Shown: positions 51,223-59,661 of the stretch, piece after piece
Layout of the letters: each line of letters begins with the position of its first letter
How positions within the stretch are numbered: the stretch's first letter is position 1
Source: Bacteroidales bacterium
GTDB taxonomy: Bacteria; Bacteroidota; Bacteroidia; Bacteroidales; UBA932
Assembly (NCBI GenBank): GCA_017561265.1
Contig: JAFZDJ010000009.1
Coordinates: 1 to 64,000, forward strand
Reading direction: 5' to 3'
Length of the DNA stretch: 64,000 bases
The notes under the pieces: model-generated
Told to the model about the DNA's origin: nothing
Databases searched by the model: none
The model's input: only the letters and a program-made list of their open reading frames with translations
Translations under genes and position numbers: made by a program

Positions 51223-52068
51223 TTACATATTTGGCGTACAACCATTGTCCAAGGATAATTCCTTGACATTATTTTTCACGAAGTCGGCCCATTGCATGTC
51301 TGTGCGGGTTCCGTCGAAAGATGCATAAGGAAGAGGCTTGCCGAAGGTTATGACGAACTCTTCCCCGGCCTTATTGAACAATTCGTCAACAAGGAAGAGC
51401 ATGCCGATATTCATCTTGAGCTTCAATGTCCTGCTGAGCCAGCTCAGGAAGAAATACCATTTCGAATTGTGCCCGGATATATGTACCGGCACGACATCGC
51501 GCTCGTATTTGCGTGCCTGGGTAATGAACATCTTTTTCCAAGGCATCTCGGTGATCACTCCCTTGAATGTCCTTGCACAAAGTCCTGCAGGAAACACAAG
51601 TACCTGACAATCAGACTCGAACATCTGGGCAAACCTATCTGCTATGTCGCGGTTCTGCCTGCCGCTCTGAACCTTGACAGGAACGAAAAACTCCTGTAAA
51701 GGCTTCATGTTGTAGAGTATCTGATTTGCAGGAACCTTGAATCCGTCTCCATAAATGCGCTTGAACACGGAGCCGATGATCAGGGCTTCCGGGCCACCAA
51801 GAGGATGATTGCAGGCAAATATATATTTCTTCGAAAGGTCAAGGTTCTCCTCTCCGCGAACCTTATAGGTTATGCCGACATAATCCAGAGCCTCATCAAA
51901 GAAACCTGCCCCGGCATAATGTTCCGCCTTCATGATGCAATCATTGATCTGATCCATATGAAGGCGATTTCTGAGGAACCTTTTCACGAATCCGGGCAGT
52001 TTTGCCGACATCTTCGCTCCAAGGATCTCATCCATATCAAGAAGATAATCAGTTCTGTCCTTTGACAT
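51223..52068 (-). CDS. glsA: GlsA/PlsC-like O-acyltransferase (glycine-lipid biosynthesis)
   Basis: A 281-aa 1-acylglycerol-phosphate-acyltransferase fold protein. The catalytic block is FACNHPLGGPEALIIGS, with H88 and E94 where most relatives of this type have NHPLGGLD; the aspartate is replaced by glutamate. VLVFPAGLCAR is the second conserved block. In Bacteroides the GlsA partner O-acylates N-acyl glycine. It overlaps the permease 3' end by 20 bp and is followed 4 bp later by glsB, so the three genes are translationally linked. Confidence 0.82.
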   Translation of the reverse strand: MSKDRTDYLLDMDEILGAKMSAKLPGFVKRFLRNRLHMDQINDCIMKAEHYAGAGFFDEALDYVGITYKVRGEENLDLSKKYIFACNHPLGGPEALIIGSVFKRIYGDGFKVPANQILYNMKPLQEFFVPVKVQSGRQNRDIADRFAQMFESDCQVLVFPAGLCARTFKGVITEMPWKKMFITQARKYERDVVPVHISGHNSKWYFFLSWLSRTLKLKMNIGMLFLVDELFNKAGEEFVITFGKPLPYASFDGTRTDMQWADFVKNNVKELSLDNGCTPNM

Positions 52069-53422
52069 AGCTCTTTCTGATGATGAAATAGAAGAAGAAA
52101 CCTATTGCTATCCATACCAGTAGCACCACGCGGCTCTGGAATGAAAGATATCCAGGCATTCCAGGAATGATGAGAAGCGAGAGGAAGAAGAGCGAGAAGA
52201 GACATCCGAGAATACCGAATACAGTATATTTCCTGCTTCCGTTCCTATGTCCGATGATGGCAGCCGAAGCCGTAGTATACGCAAAAACGATGGCTGCTCC
52301 AACGCTTGTCATATCTACGATCCACAGAAGGATCTCGCGACCGAACCATGGAGCAAAAAGACTCATTGCCATAGTAAAAAGAATGGCATTGACCGGAGTT
52401 CCATATTTCGGAGAAAGTCTTTCGAACCATTTAGGAAGGCTTCCTTCCTTTGCCATGGCATACATAAGTCTTGATGTGGAAATATAGAAGGCATTCATTC
52501 CGGACACCACAGCACAGAACATCGCTATGCCGAGAACGATTATTCCGGCCAGACCCAAGGTATTTCTCACTACATAACCGGTAGGCCAGTTGTTTCTCTG
52601 AGCAAGCAGATCCTGCCAAGGCTCCACACCTACTGCCGTAACGGCACATATGGCGATATACAGGACAGCTGCCATCATGATGGCTGTGATCATTATGGAC
52701 GTAGACTTCTTATGACTGAAGTTGTACTCTTCAGCACTCTGAGGAATGCAGTCGAAGCCGATGAAGGCCCATGGAGCCATGGCTACGATGCTGAATACAC
52801 CTTTCCACCATCTTCTTCCGTCAGGGAAACCTGGCGCCAGATTGCTCCAGTCAGCAATGCTGAAGACCAGGAAAGTCACCACAAAGATACATCCCACAAG
52901 TGTCAGAGCGATTGCCGTCTGCATCCAGGCAGCCTGCTTGATGCCTCTGATATTGATCAACGCCATTATGATGATTGCAGCTGAAGCCAGTACGACCTCA
53001 CCTGCATATACATCCCAGCCTGCAATCTCATAAAGAAGTCCCTGTTGGACTATTCCCGGAAAGAGGTAACGGCTTATGAGTGCCAATGCTGTGGCATTCA
53101 ACGGGATGAGACTCCAGTAGGCAAGAATCATGGCCCATCCGCATACGAATGCATTCCTCTTGCCTATGGCTTCCTTTGTATAGACAAATTCACCTCCGCT
53201 GATCGGAAATTTCCTTATAAGATAGCCGTAACTTACAGCAATCACGATGATAAGCAGAGCTCCTATGAGCATACCTGCCGCAGTACCGGCCGGACCTGCC
53301 TTCGGAAGGAAAGCCGTTCCAGGCAGGACAAAGCAACCCCATCCGATGATGGCTCCAAGGGCAAGCCCCCAGACATCGATCGGACGCATCACTTTCTTCA
53401 GTTTTAAAGGTTTATCTGACAT
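52049..53422 (-). CDS. APC family amino-acid permease
   Basis: A 457-aa transporter with about twelve membrane helices. The first helix region WGLALGAIIGWGCFVLPGTAFLPKAGPAG contains the glycine-rich substrate-binding loop typical of APC permeases. FPISGGEFVYTKEAIGKRNAFVCGWAMILAYW and MAPWAFIGFDCIPQSAEEY also fit. It is likely a proton- or sodium-coupled amino-acid importer. The 20-bp overlap with glsA suggests it may feed an amino acid (glycine would fit) to the lipid pathway; that is inference. Confidence 0.88.
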   Translation of the reverse strand: MSDKPLKLKKVMRPIDVWGLALGAIIGWGCFVLPGTAFLPKAGPAGTAAGMLIGALLIIVIAVSYGYLIRKFPISGGEFVYTKEAIGKRNAFVCGWAMILAYWSLIPLNATALALISRYLFPGIVQQGLLYEIAGWDVYAGEVVLASAAIIIMALINIRGIKQAAWMQTAIALTLVGCIFVVTFLVFSIADWSNLAPGFPDGRRWWKGVFSIVAMAPWAFIGFDCIPQSAEEYNFSHKKSTSIMITAIMMAAVLYIAICAVTAVGVEPWQDLLAQRNNWPTGYVVRNTLGLAGIIVLGIAMFCAVVSGMNAFYISTSRLMYAMAKEGSLPKWFERLSPKYGTPVNAILFTMAMSLFAPWFGREILLWIVDMTSVGAAIVFAYTTASAAIIGHRNGSRKYTVFGILGCLFSLFFLSLLIIPGMPGYLSFQSRVVLLVWIAIGFFFYFIIRKSYVKGQN

Positions 53423-53477
53423 TGATTCAAATTTAGACTCTCATTTGAGTCTACTAAGGTAGAAAAATATTTGCAAA

Positions 53478-55163
53478 TTAGCGCTTATTTCTCTTTTCTT
53501 CTTCAACTGTAGGGGCAGATTCCTTGTATTTGAAGCGACGGATTTTCTGTGTAGCAGTCTTTTCAAAAGGCTCCTTCATCACCTCAACAGAGCTTACCTG
53601 AGAAGACTTATTTACATTTTTATTGGTGATACTCAATATCTTAGCCTTCCATCCGTCAAGTTTTTCATAGAGCTTATCCTCGCCGACCTTGTCCCATTCG
53701 ATAAAATTGTCCATCGGCTGAACAAGAGCCACAAGCCGGCCGTCTCTTTCCACGACAATAGACTCGCTAACACCCTCGACATTGTTGAGAACGTTCTCAA
53801 TCTCTTCAGGATAGATGTTTTCTCCCGACGGTCCGAGGATCATGTTGCTGTTTCTTCCTTTTATATAGAAGCGTCCCTTCTCATCCTGTACGGCAATGTC
53901 ACTTGTGCGGAACCATCCGTCTTCGGTGAATACACTCTTGGTACGCACAGGATCCTTGTAGTATCCGAGCATCACGTTAGGGCCCTTTGCTACGACCTCC
54001 CCCTCACCTGTCTCCGGATTCACATTATGAAGTTTGAGCTTCACATTATAGACAGGGTATCCGAACGATCCGACAGTCCTCCAGCCATGCATGGCATAGC
54101 CTATCAAAGGAGATGTTTCAGTCAAGCCATAGCCTATGGCATACGGGAACTTGGCCTTGAGGAGAAAGTTCTCGACTTCCGGATCGAGCTTGGCACCGCC
54201 GATTCCATAGAAGGTCACGCAACCACCGAAGGTCTTCTTCAATTTCATGCCTATTATCCTGCACATCAAGCCGTTCATATGCTCATTCATCCAGCTGAGG
54301 GTGCGGCTCTTCTTTATTGTCGGAAGCACGCTTCCCTTATAGACCTTCTCGATGATCATCGGTACAGTGAGCATGGTTGTAGGCTTCACTATCTTCATGG
54401 CCTTAAGGAGAAGCGTTGCTGCCGGTGGTTTAGGCAGATAATATACTGTCGAGCCTGTATACATAGGATACAGCATACCAAGAGTCATTTCCAGAACATG
54501 CGCCATCGGAAGAACCGAAAGCCATCTGTCCTTATCGTCCCTTTTGCAGGAATGGTAGCATGTTATGACATTAGACGCAAGATTTCTATGGCTCAGAACC
54601 ACTCCTTTGGCATTGCCTGTCGTTCCTGATGTATATATGATAGCTGCGATATCATCAGGAGTAGGTGCCGCCGTCCTTCCGTCACAGGTGAATTTCTCAT
54701 CATCAGCCTTCAGCACCTCAAATGTGTCGAGATCGATGACAAGGGTCATTCTGTCCCTGACCTCCTGACTCACCTTCGAAGCAAGTCTCTGAGATACGAA
54801 TATGACCTTGCTTTCAGAATGATTGATGATGTTGGCCACCTCATTTTCCGAACTGTCGGGAAGGATCGGAATGGAGATTCTTCCGAATGGAACAGTTGCA
54901 AAGAAAGCTACCGACCAGTTAGGCATGCTCTGCGAGAAAATTGCGACCTTATCCCCTACGCCTATTCCGTACTGGGTGAGCTTCTTTGAAAGAGCATCAC
55001 ACTTGTTCTTGAAAGAAGAGAAGGTGTATCCACCTTCCTTGGTGTCATACCACTGGGTATACTGCTTCTTCGAATAAACCGTAGTTGCATAGTCATATAG
55101 TTTTGCGAGGGTGTCGACATACTTCTCCCTCATCTTCTGCATTCTTTTATACACCTGAATCAT
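53478..55163 (-). CDS. Long-chain acyl-CoA ligase (AMP-binding enzyme)
   Basis: A 561-aa ANL enzyme, distinct from the 578-aa one. P-loop: AAIIYTSGTTGNAKGVVLSHRNLASN; A5: GYGLTETSPLIGYA; A8: SDIAVQDEKGRFYIKGRNSNMILGPSGENIYPEEIE. The N-terminus is the short acyl-CoA ligase type without a signal peptide. A 36-aa membrane peptide gene lies 3 bp upstream in the same direction. With the upstream permease, GlsA and GlsB it makes a compact lipid cluster. Confidence 0.92.
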   Translation of the reverse strand: MIQVYKRMQKMREKYVDTLAKLYDYATTVYSKKQYTQWYDTKEGGYTFSSFKNKCDALSKKLTQYGIGVGDKVAIFSQSMPNWSVAFFATVPFGRISIPILPDSSENEVANIINHSESKVIFVSQRLASKVSQEVRDRMTLVIDLDTFEVLKADDEKFTCDGRTAAPTPDDIAAIIYTSGTTGNAKGVVLSHRNLASNVITCYHSCKRDDKDRWLSVLPMAHVLEMTLGMLYPMYTGSTVYYLPKPPAATLLLKAMKIVKPTTMLTVPMIIEKVYKGSVLPTIKKSRTLSWMNEHMNGLMCRIIGMKLKKTFGGCVTFYGIGGAKLDPEVENFLLKAKFPYAIGYGLTETSPLIGYAMHGWRTVGSFGYPVYNVKLKLHNVNPETGEGEVVAKGPNVMLGYYKDPVRTKSVFTEDGWFRTSDIAVQDEKGRFYIKGRNSNMILGPSGENIYPEEIENVLNNVEGVSESIVVERDGRLVALVQPMDNFIEWDKVGEDKLYEKLDGWKAKILSITNKNVNKSSQVSSVEVMKEPFEKTATQKIRRFKYKESAPTVEEEKRNKR

Positions 55164-55166
55164 ATT

Positions 55167-55277
55167 CTAGTATTTAGTTTGATATTTTCCTTTGATCTTA
55201 CGGACGCACCAGGTCATCACACCCAGTGCAATCAGCATCAATGTCATCATGATAAATAAAAACAATATACGGTACAT
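55167..55277 (-). CDS. 36-aa single-span membrane peptide
   Basis: A short ORF (MYRILFLFIMMTLMLIALGV, then MTWCVRKIKGKYQTKY): one hydrophobic helix of about 20 residues followed by a basic tail, the positive-inside layout of small membrane proteins. GGATAAG lies just before the ATG, a -7 box (TAATTTTG, 55310-55303) 26 bp before it, and the stop is 3 bp from the acyl-CoA ligase start. It could tether or regulate that ligase at the membrane. Existence is supported by spacing and amphipathic design, not by known homologues. Confidence 0.6.
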   Translation of the reverse strand: MYRILFLFIMMTLMLIALGVMTWCVRKIKGKYQTKY

Positions 55278-55302
55278 ATCTTATCCATTACATTTCGGGG
55301 TG

Positions 55303-55310
55303 CAAAATTA
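55303..55310 (-). promoter_or_regulatory. -7 element for the 36-aa gene and acyl-CoA ligase
   Basis: Minus-strand TAATTTTG, 26 bp before the small ORF start; no clear -33 box. Confidence 0.45.
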
Positions 55311-55372
55311 TAACAAGATAGCCTACGATGATAAAATATGTTGCAGGTATGAATATAAAGAGGTGAATGACG

Positions 55373-55404
55373 ATATTTAGGGATAAAATGCCATATTTAG
55401 GGAT
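55373..55404 (+). promoter_or_regulatory. Direct-repeat operator, LytTR-type spacing
   Basis: ATATTTAGGGAT occurs exactly at 55373-55384 and 55393-55404, a 20-bp period (two helical turns), upstream of a -7 box (TACATTTG, 55421-55428) and of the decayed LytTR gene. LytTR proteins bind direct repeats spaced about two turns apart. Confidence 0.6.
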
Positions 55405-55444
55405 GTTTGACATTTTTTCATACATTTGTCCCTGTATTTCGGGT

Positions 55445-55918
55445 ATGAAGACAAACAGTACAGGCAAGATTATCCTCTCCGGAGCAAGCACTATAATGCA
55501 CTCACTGATAGTGCCGGTATTCGTGCTTCTTTTTACAATATACTACAGGCCGTACGGGGTATACGACGTGCTTCATATGGAGCATGCTTCCTTTGCATTC
55601 AACGCTACAATCCTGTTCAGGAAGATAACTCCCTCATCCGCTTTCATGACGAATATGGCAAGCTTCGGTTCGTGATTGCTCCTGACGTCTTGATTTTCAT
55701 AAAATCTGAAGACAATTATGTCCAGATCCACTATCTGGATAAGGGAAGACCGAAGAAGTTCATATTGCGTTCTTCCATGAGGGCATTGGAGGAGACCCTG
55801 GAAAAGCACGGACTGGTACGCTGCCACAGATCATATTTCATAAATCCGTCATTCATAAGGATTGTACATAGCGATTTCCCGTAAATATCAGGATGCTATT
55901 ACCAAACTATTATAAAAA
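55445..55918 (+). pseudogene. Decayed LytTR-family transcriptional regulator
   Basis: The N-terminal part (MKTNSTGKIILSGASTIMHSL, TM segment, then YRPYGVYDVLHMEHASF) is read in one frame from 55445. The LytTR DNA-binding domain (RFVIAPDVLIFIKSEDNYVQIHYL... then RSSMRALEETLEKHGLVRCHRSYFINPSFIRIVHS) is read in a second frame up to a stop at 55884. The usual C-terminal end AISRKYQDAITKLL follows in a third register to about 55918. Two frame changes and missing segments (the remaining TM helices and the last LytTR strand) show that it cannot make an intact protein. Confidence 0.72.
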
Positions 55919-55943
55919 AGGATTGGTTTGCACCAAATTTGCT

Positions 55944-55951
55944 TATATTTG
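55944..55951 (+). promoter_or_regulatory. -7 promoter element (TATATTTG)
   Basis: Consensus TAnnTTTG 9 bp before the ATG at 55961, which supports that start. Confidence 0.5.
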
Positions 55952-55960
55952 TCTCCCGAA

Positions 55961-56341
55961 ATGAAAAATCTGCTGAAATATCTGGTATTCTTCATTGCTG
56001 CGGCCATTTTCCAGAACAGTACGGAAGCTTCCGTAACATCGGTTGAGGGAAAGGGCATGACAGATATGTCTTTCATAGAAGAATCCTGTCATTCAAGCAT
56101 TTCAGAAACAGATTCTGAACTCTGCCTGCCACGTCAGGTCTCATTCGCCAATTCTTTTCGCGCACAGAGCACAGTCAGAAGGACAAATACGGTTCATAGA
56201 AGCAACTTCGAATTCGCGAAGGCCGGAAAGATCATCAACGCAGGACTGAGATACAGCATTCAGCATCAATCGATTATAATTCACTCCTCCCTCATGCAGC
56301 CGTCACATAGGCTGCTATCTTTGGGCAGGCTTATCATTTAG
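55961..56341 (+). CDS. Small exported protein of unknown function (126 aa)
   Basis: Starting at 55961 (MKNLLKYLVFFIAAAIFQNSTEA) it has a signal-like N-terminus; the earlier ATG at 55928 lies upstream of the -7 box. The rest is basic and polar (FRAQSTVRRTNTVHRSNFEFAKAGKIINAGLRYSIQH) and ends in SSLMQPSHRLLSLGRLII. I do not recognise the family. It sits next to a decayed LytTR regulator, so it may have been the target of that regulator. Confidence 0.55.
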   Translation: MKNLLKYLVFFIAAAIFQNSTEASVTSVEGKGMTDMSFIEESCHSSISETDSELCLPRQVSFANSFRAQSTVRRTNTVHRSNFEFAKAGKIINAGLRYSIQHQSIIIHSSLMQPSHRLLSLGRLII

Positions 56342-56466
56342 CATAAAGTATTTTATATGATCCGCGACATTTCCTTTTTCAGGGAGATGCCGCTTGTTCT
56401 GTCATACAGACCGCATCGGCTTCAACAAAGCCGTGCATAATCACATGCATTATAAAATACAACTAA

Positions 56467-56925
56467 ATGATAAAAAACATGGAAAAGACATTCATCAGAG
56501 TACGCTCGACAAAAGACATAGCTATATTCTCAACCCTCATCATCATCGGAGCGGTCCTTATCGCATTACCTACAGGAACTGCAGTCAACATCACCGGTTT
56601 CTTCCTGATATTTGCAGGAATAATCCTCGCCTTTGTCCTCCGATCAGCTTACAAGGACACTGACACGGGAATAAAATTCAAGAAGAACGAGCTTTATTTC
56701 CAGCAGGCCATGAATGCCCCTATCTCAGCGGCACTGGCATCAAAGCCTGAGTCCATCGACCTCACTGAGGAAGACAAAGGTAACGCGGTAAGACTTGACG
56801 TGTACTACAGCAAAGCATCCGGAAAGGCTTATCTCCAGCTTTTCGAATATATTCCATATAAATATGAGCCTTGCTCGAAAATGTATGAACACGAAATCAT
56901 CAAAGTAGGCAAACTCATCAAATAG
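56467..56925 (+). CDS. Hypothetical membrane protein (152 aa)
   Basis: A 152-aa protein (an ATG at 56479, MEKTFIRVRSTKDIA, is an alternative start). Two adjacent membrane helices at about residues 18-58 (IAIFSTLIIIGAVLIALPTGTAV, NITGFFLIFAGIILAFVL) are followed by a soluble domain rich in Lys/Glu and a C-terminal VYYSKASGKAYLQLFEYIPYKYEPC. It is 2 bp from the CaCA antiporter gene and likely co-transcribed with it. No family is recognised. Confidence 0.7.
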   Translation: MIKNMEKTFIRVRSTKDIAIFSTLIIIGAVLIALPTGTAVNITGFFLIFAGIILAFVLRSAYKDTDTGIKFKKNELYFQQAMNAPISAALASKPESIDLTEEDKGNAVRLDVYYSKASGKAYLQLFEYIPYKYEPCSKMYEHEIIKVGKLIK

Positions 56926-56927
56926 CT

Positions 56928-57887
56928 ATGGAATATATAATCCTGATAGTTTCACTGGCAGGTATTGTATTGGGCGCGGACAATCTTGTTGCGGGCTCGG
57001 TGTCCATTGCCAGAAAGTTCAAGGTATCCGACTTTGTAATCGGCGCTGCCATCATAGGCGTCGGAACGTCGATGCCAGAAATGATGGTCAGCTTCCTGGG
57101 AGCTTTGGGCGGGAATGCCGATGTAGCTATTGGTAACGTCGTAGGTTCCAACATATTCAATGTACTTGGTATCCTAGGTCTTACAGCCATCTTCTTTCCT
57201 GTCACATTCGACCGTCAGAACCTCAAGTTCGAAATACCGGCATGTATCGGAGTGTCTGTAATGTTGATCCTGCTGGCTTTCAATTTCTTCAACAGCTCGG
57301 CTCAGTGCATCGGCCGCCTGGACGGACTGCTCCTGCTGGCTGTGTTTGCAGCATTCATGTGGATGTCCTTCTATCGTGACGGAAAGACAAAGACGGCAGA
57401 GCAGGCACAGGAAAGCAAGAAAGAGGAAGAAACCGGTCCGATGTGGCTTGCACTGATCAAGGTCATAGGAGGTCTCGCTGTACTTATAATAAGCTGTGAC
57501 TTCTTTGTCGACAACGCAGTACTTATAGCCAAGTCATTCGGAGTCAACGATGCTTTCATATCTCTGACCCTCATCGCATGCGGAACTTCTCTGCCGGAGC
57601 TGGCGGCATCCATCGCAGCTGCGCTGAAGAAGAACACAAGCATGGCCCTGGGCAATATTGTGGGATCGAACATATTCAACATAGCATTGATACTCGGCCT
57701 CTGCTCCCAGGTCACACCATTGACATCCGTCGGCATCACTATCATAGATTATATCGTAATGGTATCAGCAGTAGTCATCCTATATCTGTTCGGCAAGAAC
57801 TGCAAAATCGAAAGATGGGAAGGCATTCTGTTATTCTTAGGTTATATAGCCTACACATGGTATCTTATTTCTAATCAAATAGCATAA
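56928..57887 (+). CDS. Calcium/sodium antiporter (CaCA family, YrbG-like)
   Basis: A 319-aa transporter with about ten helices and the two inverted alpha-repeats of the family: GVGTSMPEMMVSFLGALGGNADVAIGNVVGSNIFNVLGILG and CGTSLPELAASIAAALKKNTSMALGNIVGSNIFNIALILG. The GTS(M/L)PE and GN(V/I)VGSNIFN motifs line the ion pathway. It exchanges Na+ or H+ for Ca2+ across the inner membrane. It is part of a four-gene transport operon to 61101. Confidence 0.94.
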   Translation: MEYIILIVSLAGIVLGADNLVAGSVSIARKFKVSDFVIGAAIIGVGTSMPEMMVSFLGALGGNADVAIGNVVGSNIFNVLGILGLTAIFFPVTFDRQNLKFEIPACIGVSVMLILLAFNFFNSSAQCIGRLDGLLLLAVFAAFMWMSFYRDGKTKTAEQAQESKKEEETGPMWLALIKVIGGLAVLIISCDFFVDNAVLIAKSFGVNDAFISLTLIACGTSLPELAASIAAALKKNTSMALGNIVGSNIFNIALILGLCSQVTPLTSVGITIIDYIVMVSAVVILYLFGKNCKIERWEGILLFLGYIAYTWYLISNQIA

Positions 57888-57889
57888 AT

Positions 57890-59626
57890 ATGGGAATACT
57901 TCAGATCTTTACGCTTCTGGGCGCATTAGGTATGTTCCTTTACGGAATGAACCTGATGAGCTCAGGGCTCCAGAAAGCTGCTGGTGACAGACTTCGCGGA
58001 CTCCTTTCCGCAATGACCTCCAACCCGTTCAAGGGTGTATTGACAGGACTTGGCATAACCTCCGTAATCCAGTCATCTTCAGCAACTACCGTAATGGTAG
58101 TCAGTTTCGTGAATGCCGGACTTCTGACTCTGGCACAAGCTATCGGAGTCATAATGGGAGCAAACATCGGCACCACAGTGACAGCATGGCTCGTTTCATG
58201 GCTCGGCTTCAAGGCTGACATTTCGATTCTTGCCGTTCCTCTGATGCTCCTGGGCTTCCTCTTCTCAAACTCGAAGAAGAACCAGCGTCAGAACATCGGA
58301 GAGCTTATCGTCGGATTCTGTCTTCTCTTCCTGGGACTTTCTTTCATGAAAGAATCCGTTCCAGACTTGAATGAGACGCCACAGGTGCTCGAATTCGTGA
58401 GATCATGGGCAGGCCATGGATTCGGCTCCGTACTTATCTTCCTTGTGTTCGGAACAGTCCTCACCCTGGTGCTTCAGTCATCATCAGCAACAATGGCCAT
58501 CACACTCATCATGCTCAGCATGGGATTCATCCCGTTCAACATGGCATGTGCAATGGTGCTTGGTGAAAATATAGGAACCACCATCACCGCAAACATCGCT
58601 GCAGCAGTAGGTAACACTCAGGCCAAGAGAGCTGCAATGTCGCACACCATCTTCAACGTATTCGGCGTGATATGGGCATTGATTTTCTTCAAGCCGTTCC
58701 TGGCACTTGTCGGCAAGATCATAGAAGCTGTTTTCGGCCTTCCGAACCCGGCTGCAGAAGGATTTGCCGTCAGCGGACAGAACAGTCCGGATGCAACAGC
58801 GGCATTGTATGGACTTTCCATGCTCCACACCCTCTTCAACACAATCAACACCTTGATACTCATATGGTTCACCAAGTATATAGAAAAGGCTGTCATCTGG
58901 ATCATCAAGGCTCCTAAGAATCAGGAAAATGAGGTATTCAGGCTCAAATATATATCCGCCGGCCCTCTTGCAACACCTGAACTGGCTGCCGAACAGGCCT
59001 TTGACGAAATCATCCATTTCGCTCAGATATCCAAGAACGGCCTCGGATACATAAGGTCGGCAATCCGCGCAACAGACGAAGACAGATTTGAAGAGCTACG
59101 TGCGAAGCTGGTCAAATATGAAGAAATCTCAGACCGGATAGAATACGAAATCGCCACATTCCTGAATGCCGTCTCCGCCGGCGACATCAGTGAGGAAACA
59201 TCAGCAAGGATCAAGGCTATGTACAAGATCATCGGCGAACTGGAGTCATTGGGAGATTCCGGAGAATCGATAAGCCGTATCCTCTCACGCAGGAATATCC
59301 ACAAGAAGAGCTTTGATGAGGAGACCATCAGGAATCTCAGCAACATGGCCGACGCAGTTGAATCCGCATATAACGCCATGATAGCCAATCTGTCAGCAGC
59401 TCACAGCGGAGGTCTTCACGAAATTTCCAACGCATACAATGCAGAGGACCGCATCAACAACATGAGAAACCACCTCCGAGACTCTGAAATCGAGGAGCTT
59501 GAGAACAGCAGGAAAAACTATCAGACCAGTGTCTACTACATGGACATCGTCAGCGAGCTGGAGAAGATGGGTGACTTCATGATCAATGTTTCCCAGACAC
59601 TCGAAAAAGCATTCATCAAAAGATAA
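57890..59626 (+). CDS. Na/Pi cotransporter family protein with PhoU-like tail
   Basis: A 578-aa protein. The membrane part has duplicated QSSSATT repeats (ITSVIQSSSATTVMVVSF and TLVLQSSSATMAITLIML) that define the NptA/PhoS-like Na+/phosphate family. The C-terminal ~200 residues (AEQAFDEIIHFAQISKNGLGYIRSAI...) form two helical PhoU-like units. It probably exports or imports phosphate with sodium. It starts 2 bp after the CaCA stop. Confidence 0.92.
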   Translation: MGILQIFTLLGALGMFLYGMNLMSSGLQKAAGDRLRGLLSAMTSNPFKGVLTGLGITSVIQSSSATTVMVVSFVNAGLLTLAQAIGVIMGANIGTTVTAWLVSWLGFKADISILAVPLMLLGFLFSNSKKNQRQNIGELIVGFCLLFLGLSFMKESVPDLNETPQVLEFVRSWAGHGFGSVLIFLVFGTVLTLVLQSSSATMAITLIMLSMGFIPFNMACAMVLGENIGTTITANIAAAVGNTQAKRAAMSHTIFNVFGVIWALIFFKPFLALVGKIIEAVFGLPNPAAEGFAVSGQNSPDATAALYGLSMLHTLFNTINTLILIWFTKYIEKAVIWIIKAPKNQENEVFRLKYISAGPLATPELAAEQAFDEIIHFAQISKNGLGYIRSAIRATDEDRFEELRAKLVKYEEISDRIEYEIATFLNAVSAGDISEETSARIKAMYKIIGELESLGDSGESISRILSRRNIHKKSFDEETIRNLSNMADAVESAYNAMIANLSAAHSGGLHEISNAYNAEDRINNMRNHLRDSEIEELENSRKNYQTSVYYMDIVSELEKMGDFMINVSQTLEKAFIKR

Positions 59627-59661
59627 GCAGTTAGTATTTACAATCTAAAACAACTATTGAA

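Noticed and set aside
55426..55884. 152-aa frame as an intact LytTR regulator
   Set aside because: The N-terminal half is out-of-frame noise; the true N-terminus and C-terminal end are in other frames, so the locus is called a pseudogene.
56394..56663. 89-aa plus-strand frame
   Set aside because: It overlaps the better-supported two-helix membrane protein (56467-56925), is His/Arg-rich and has no leader.
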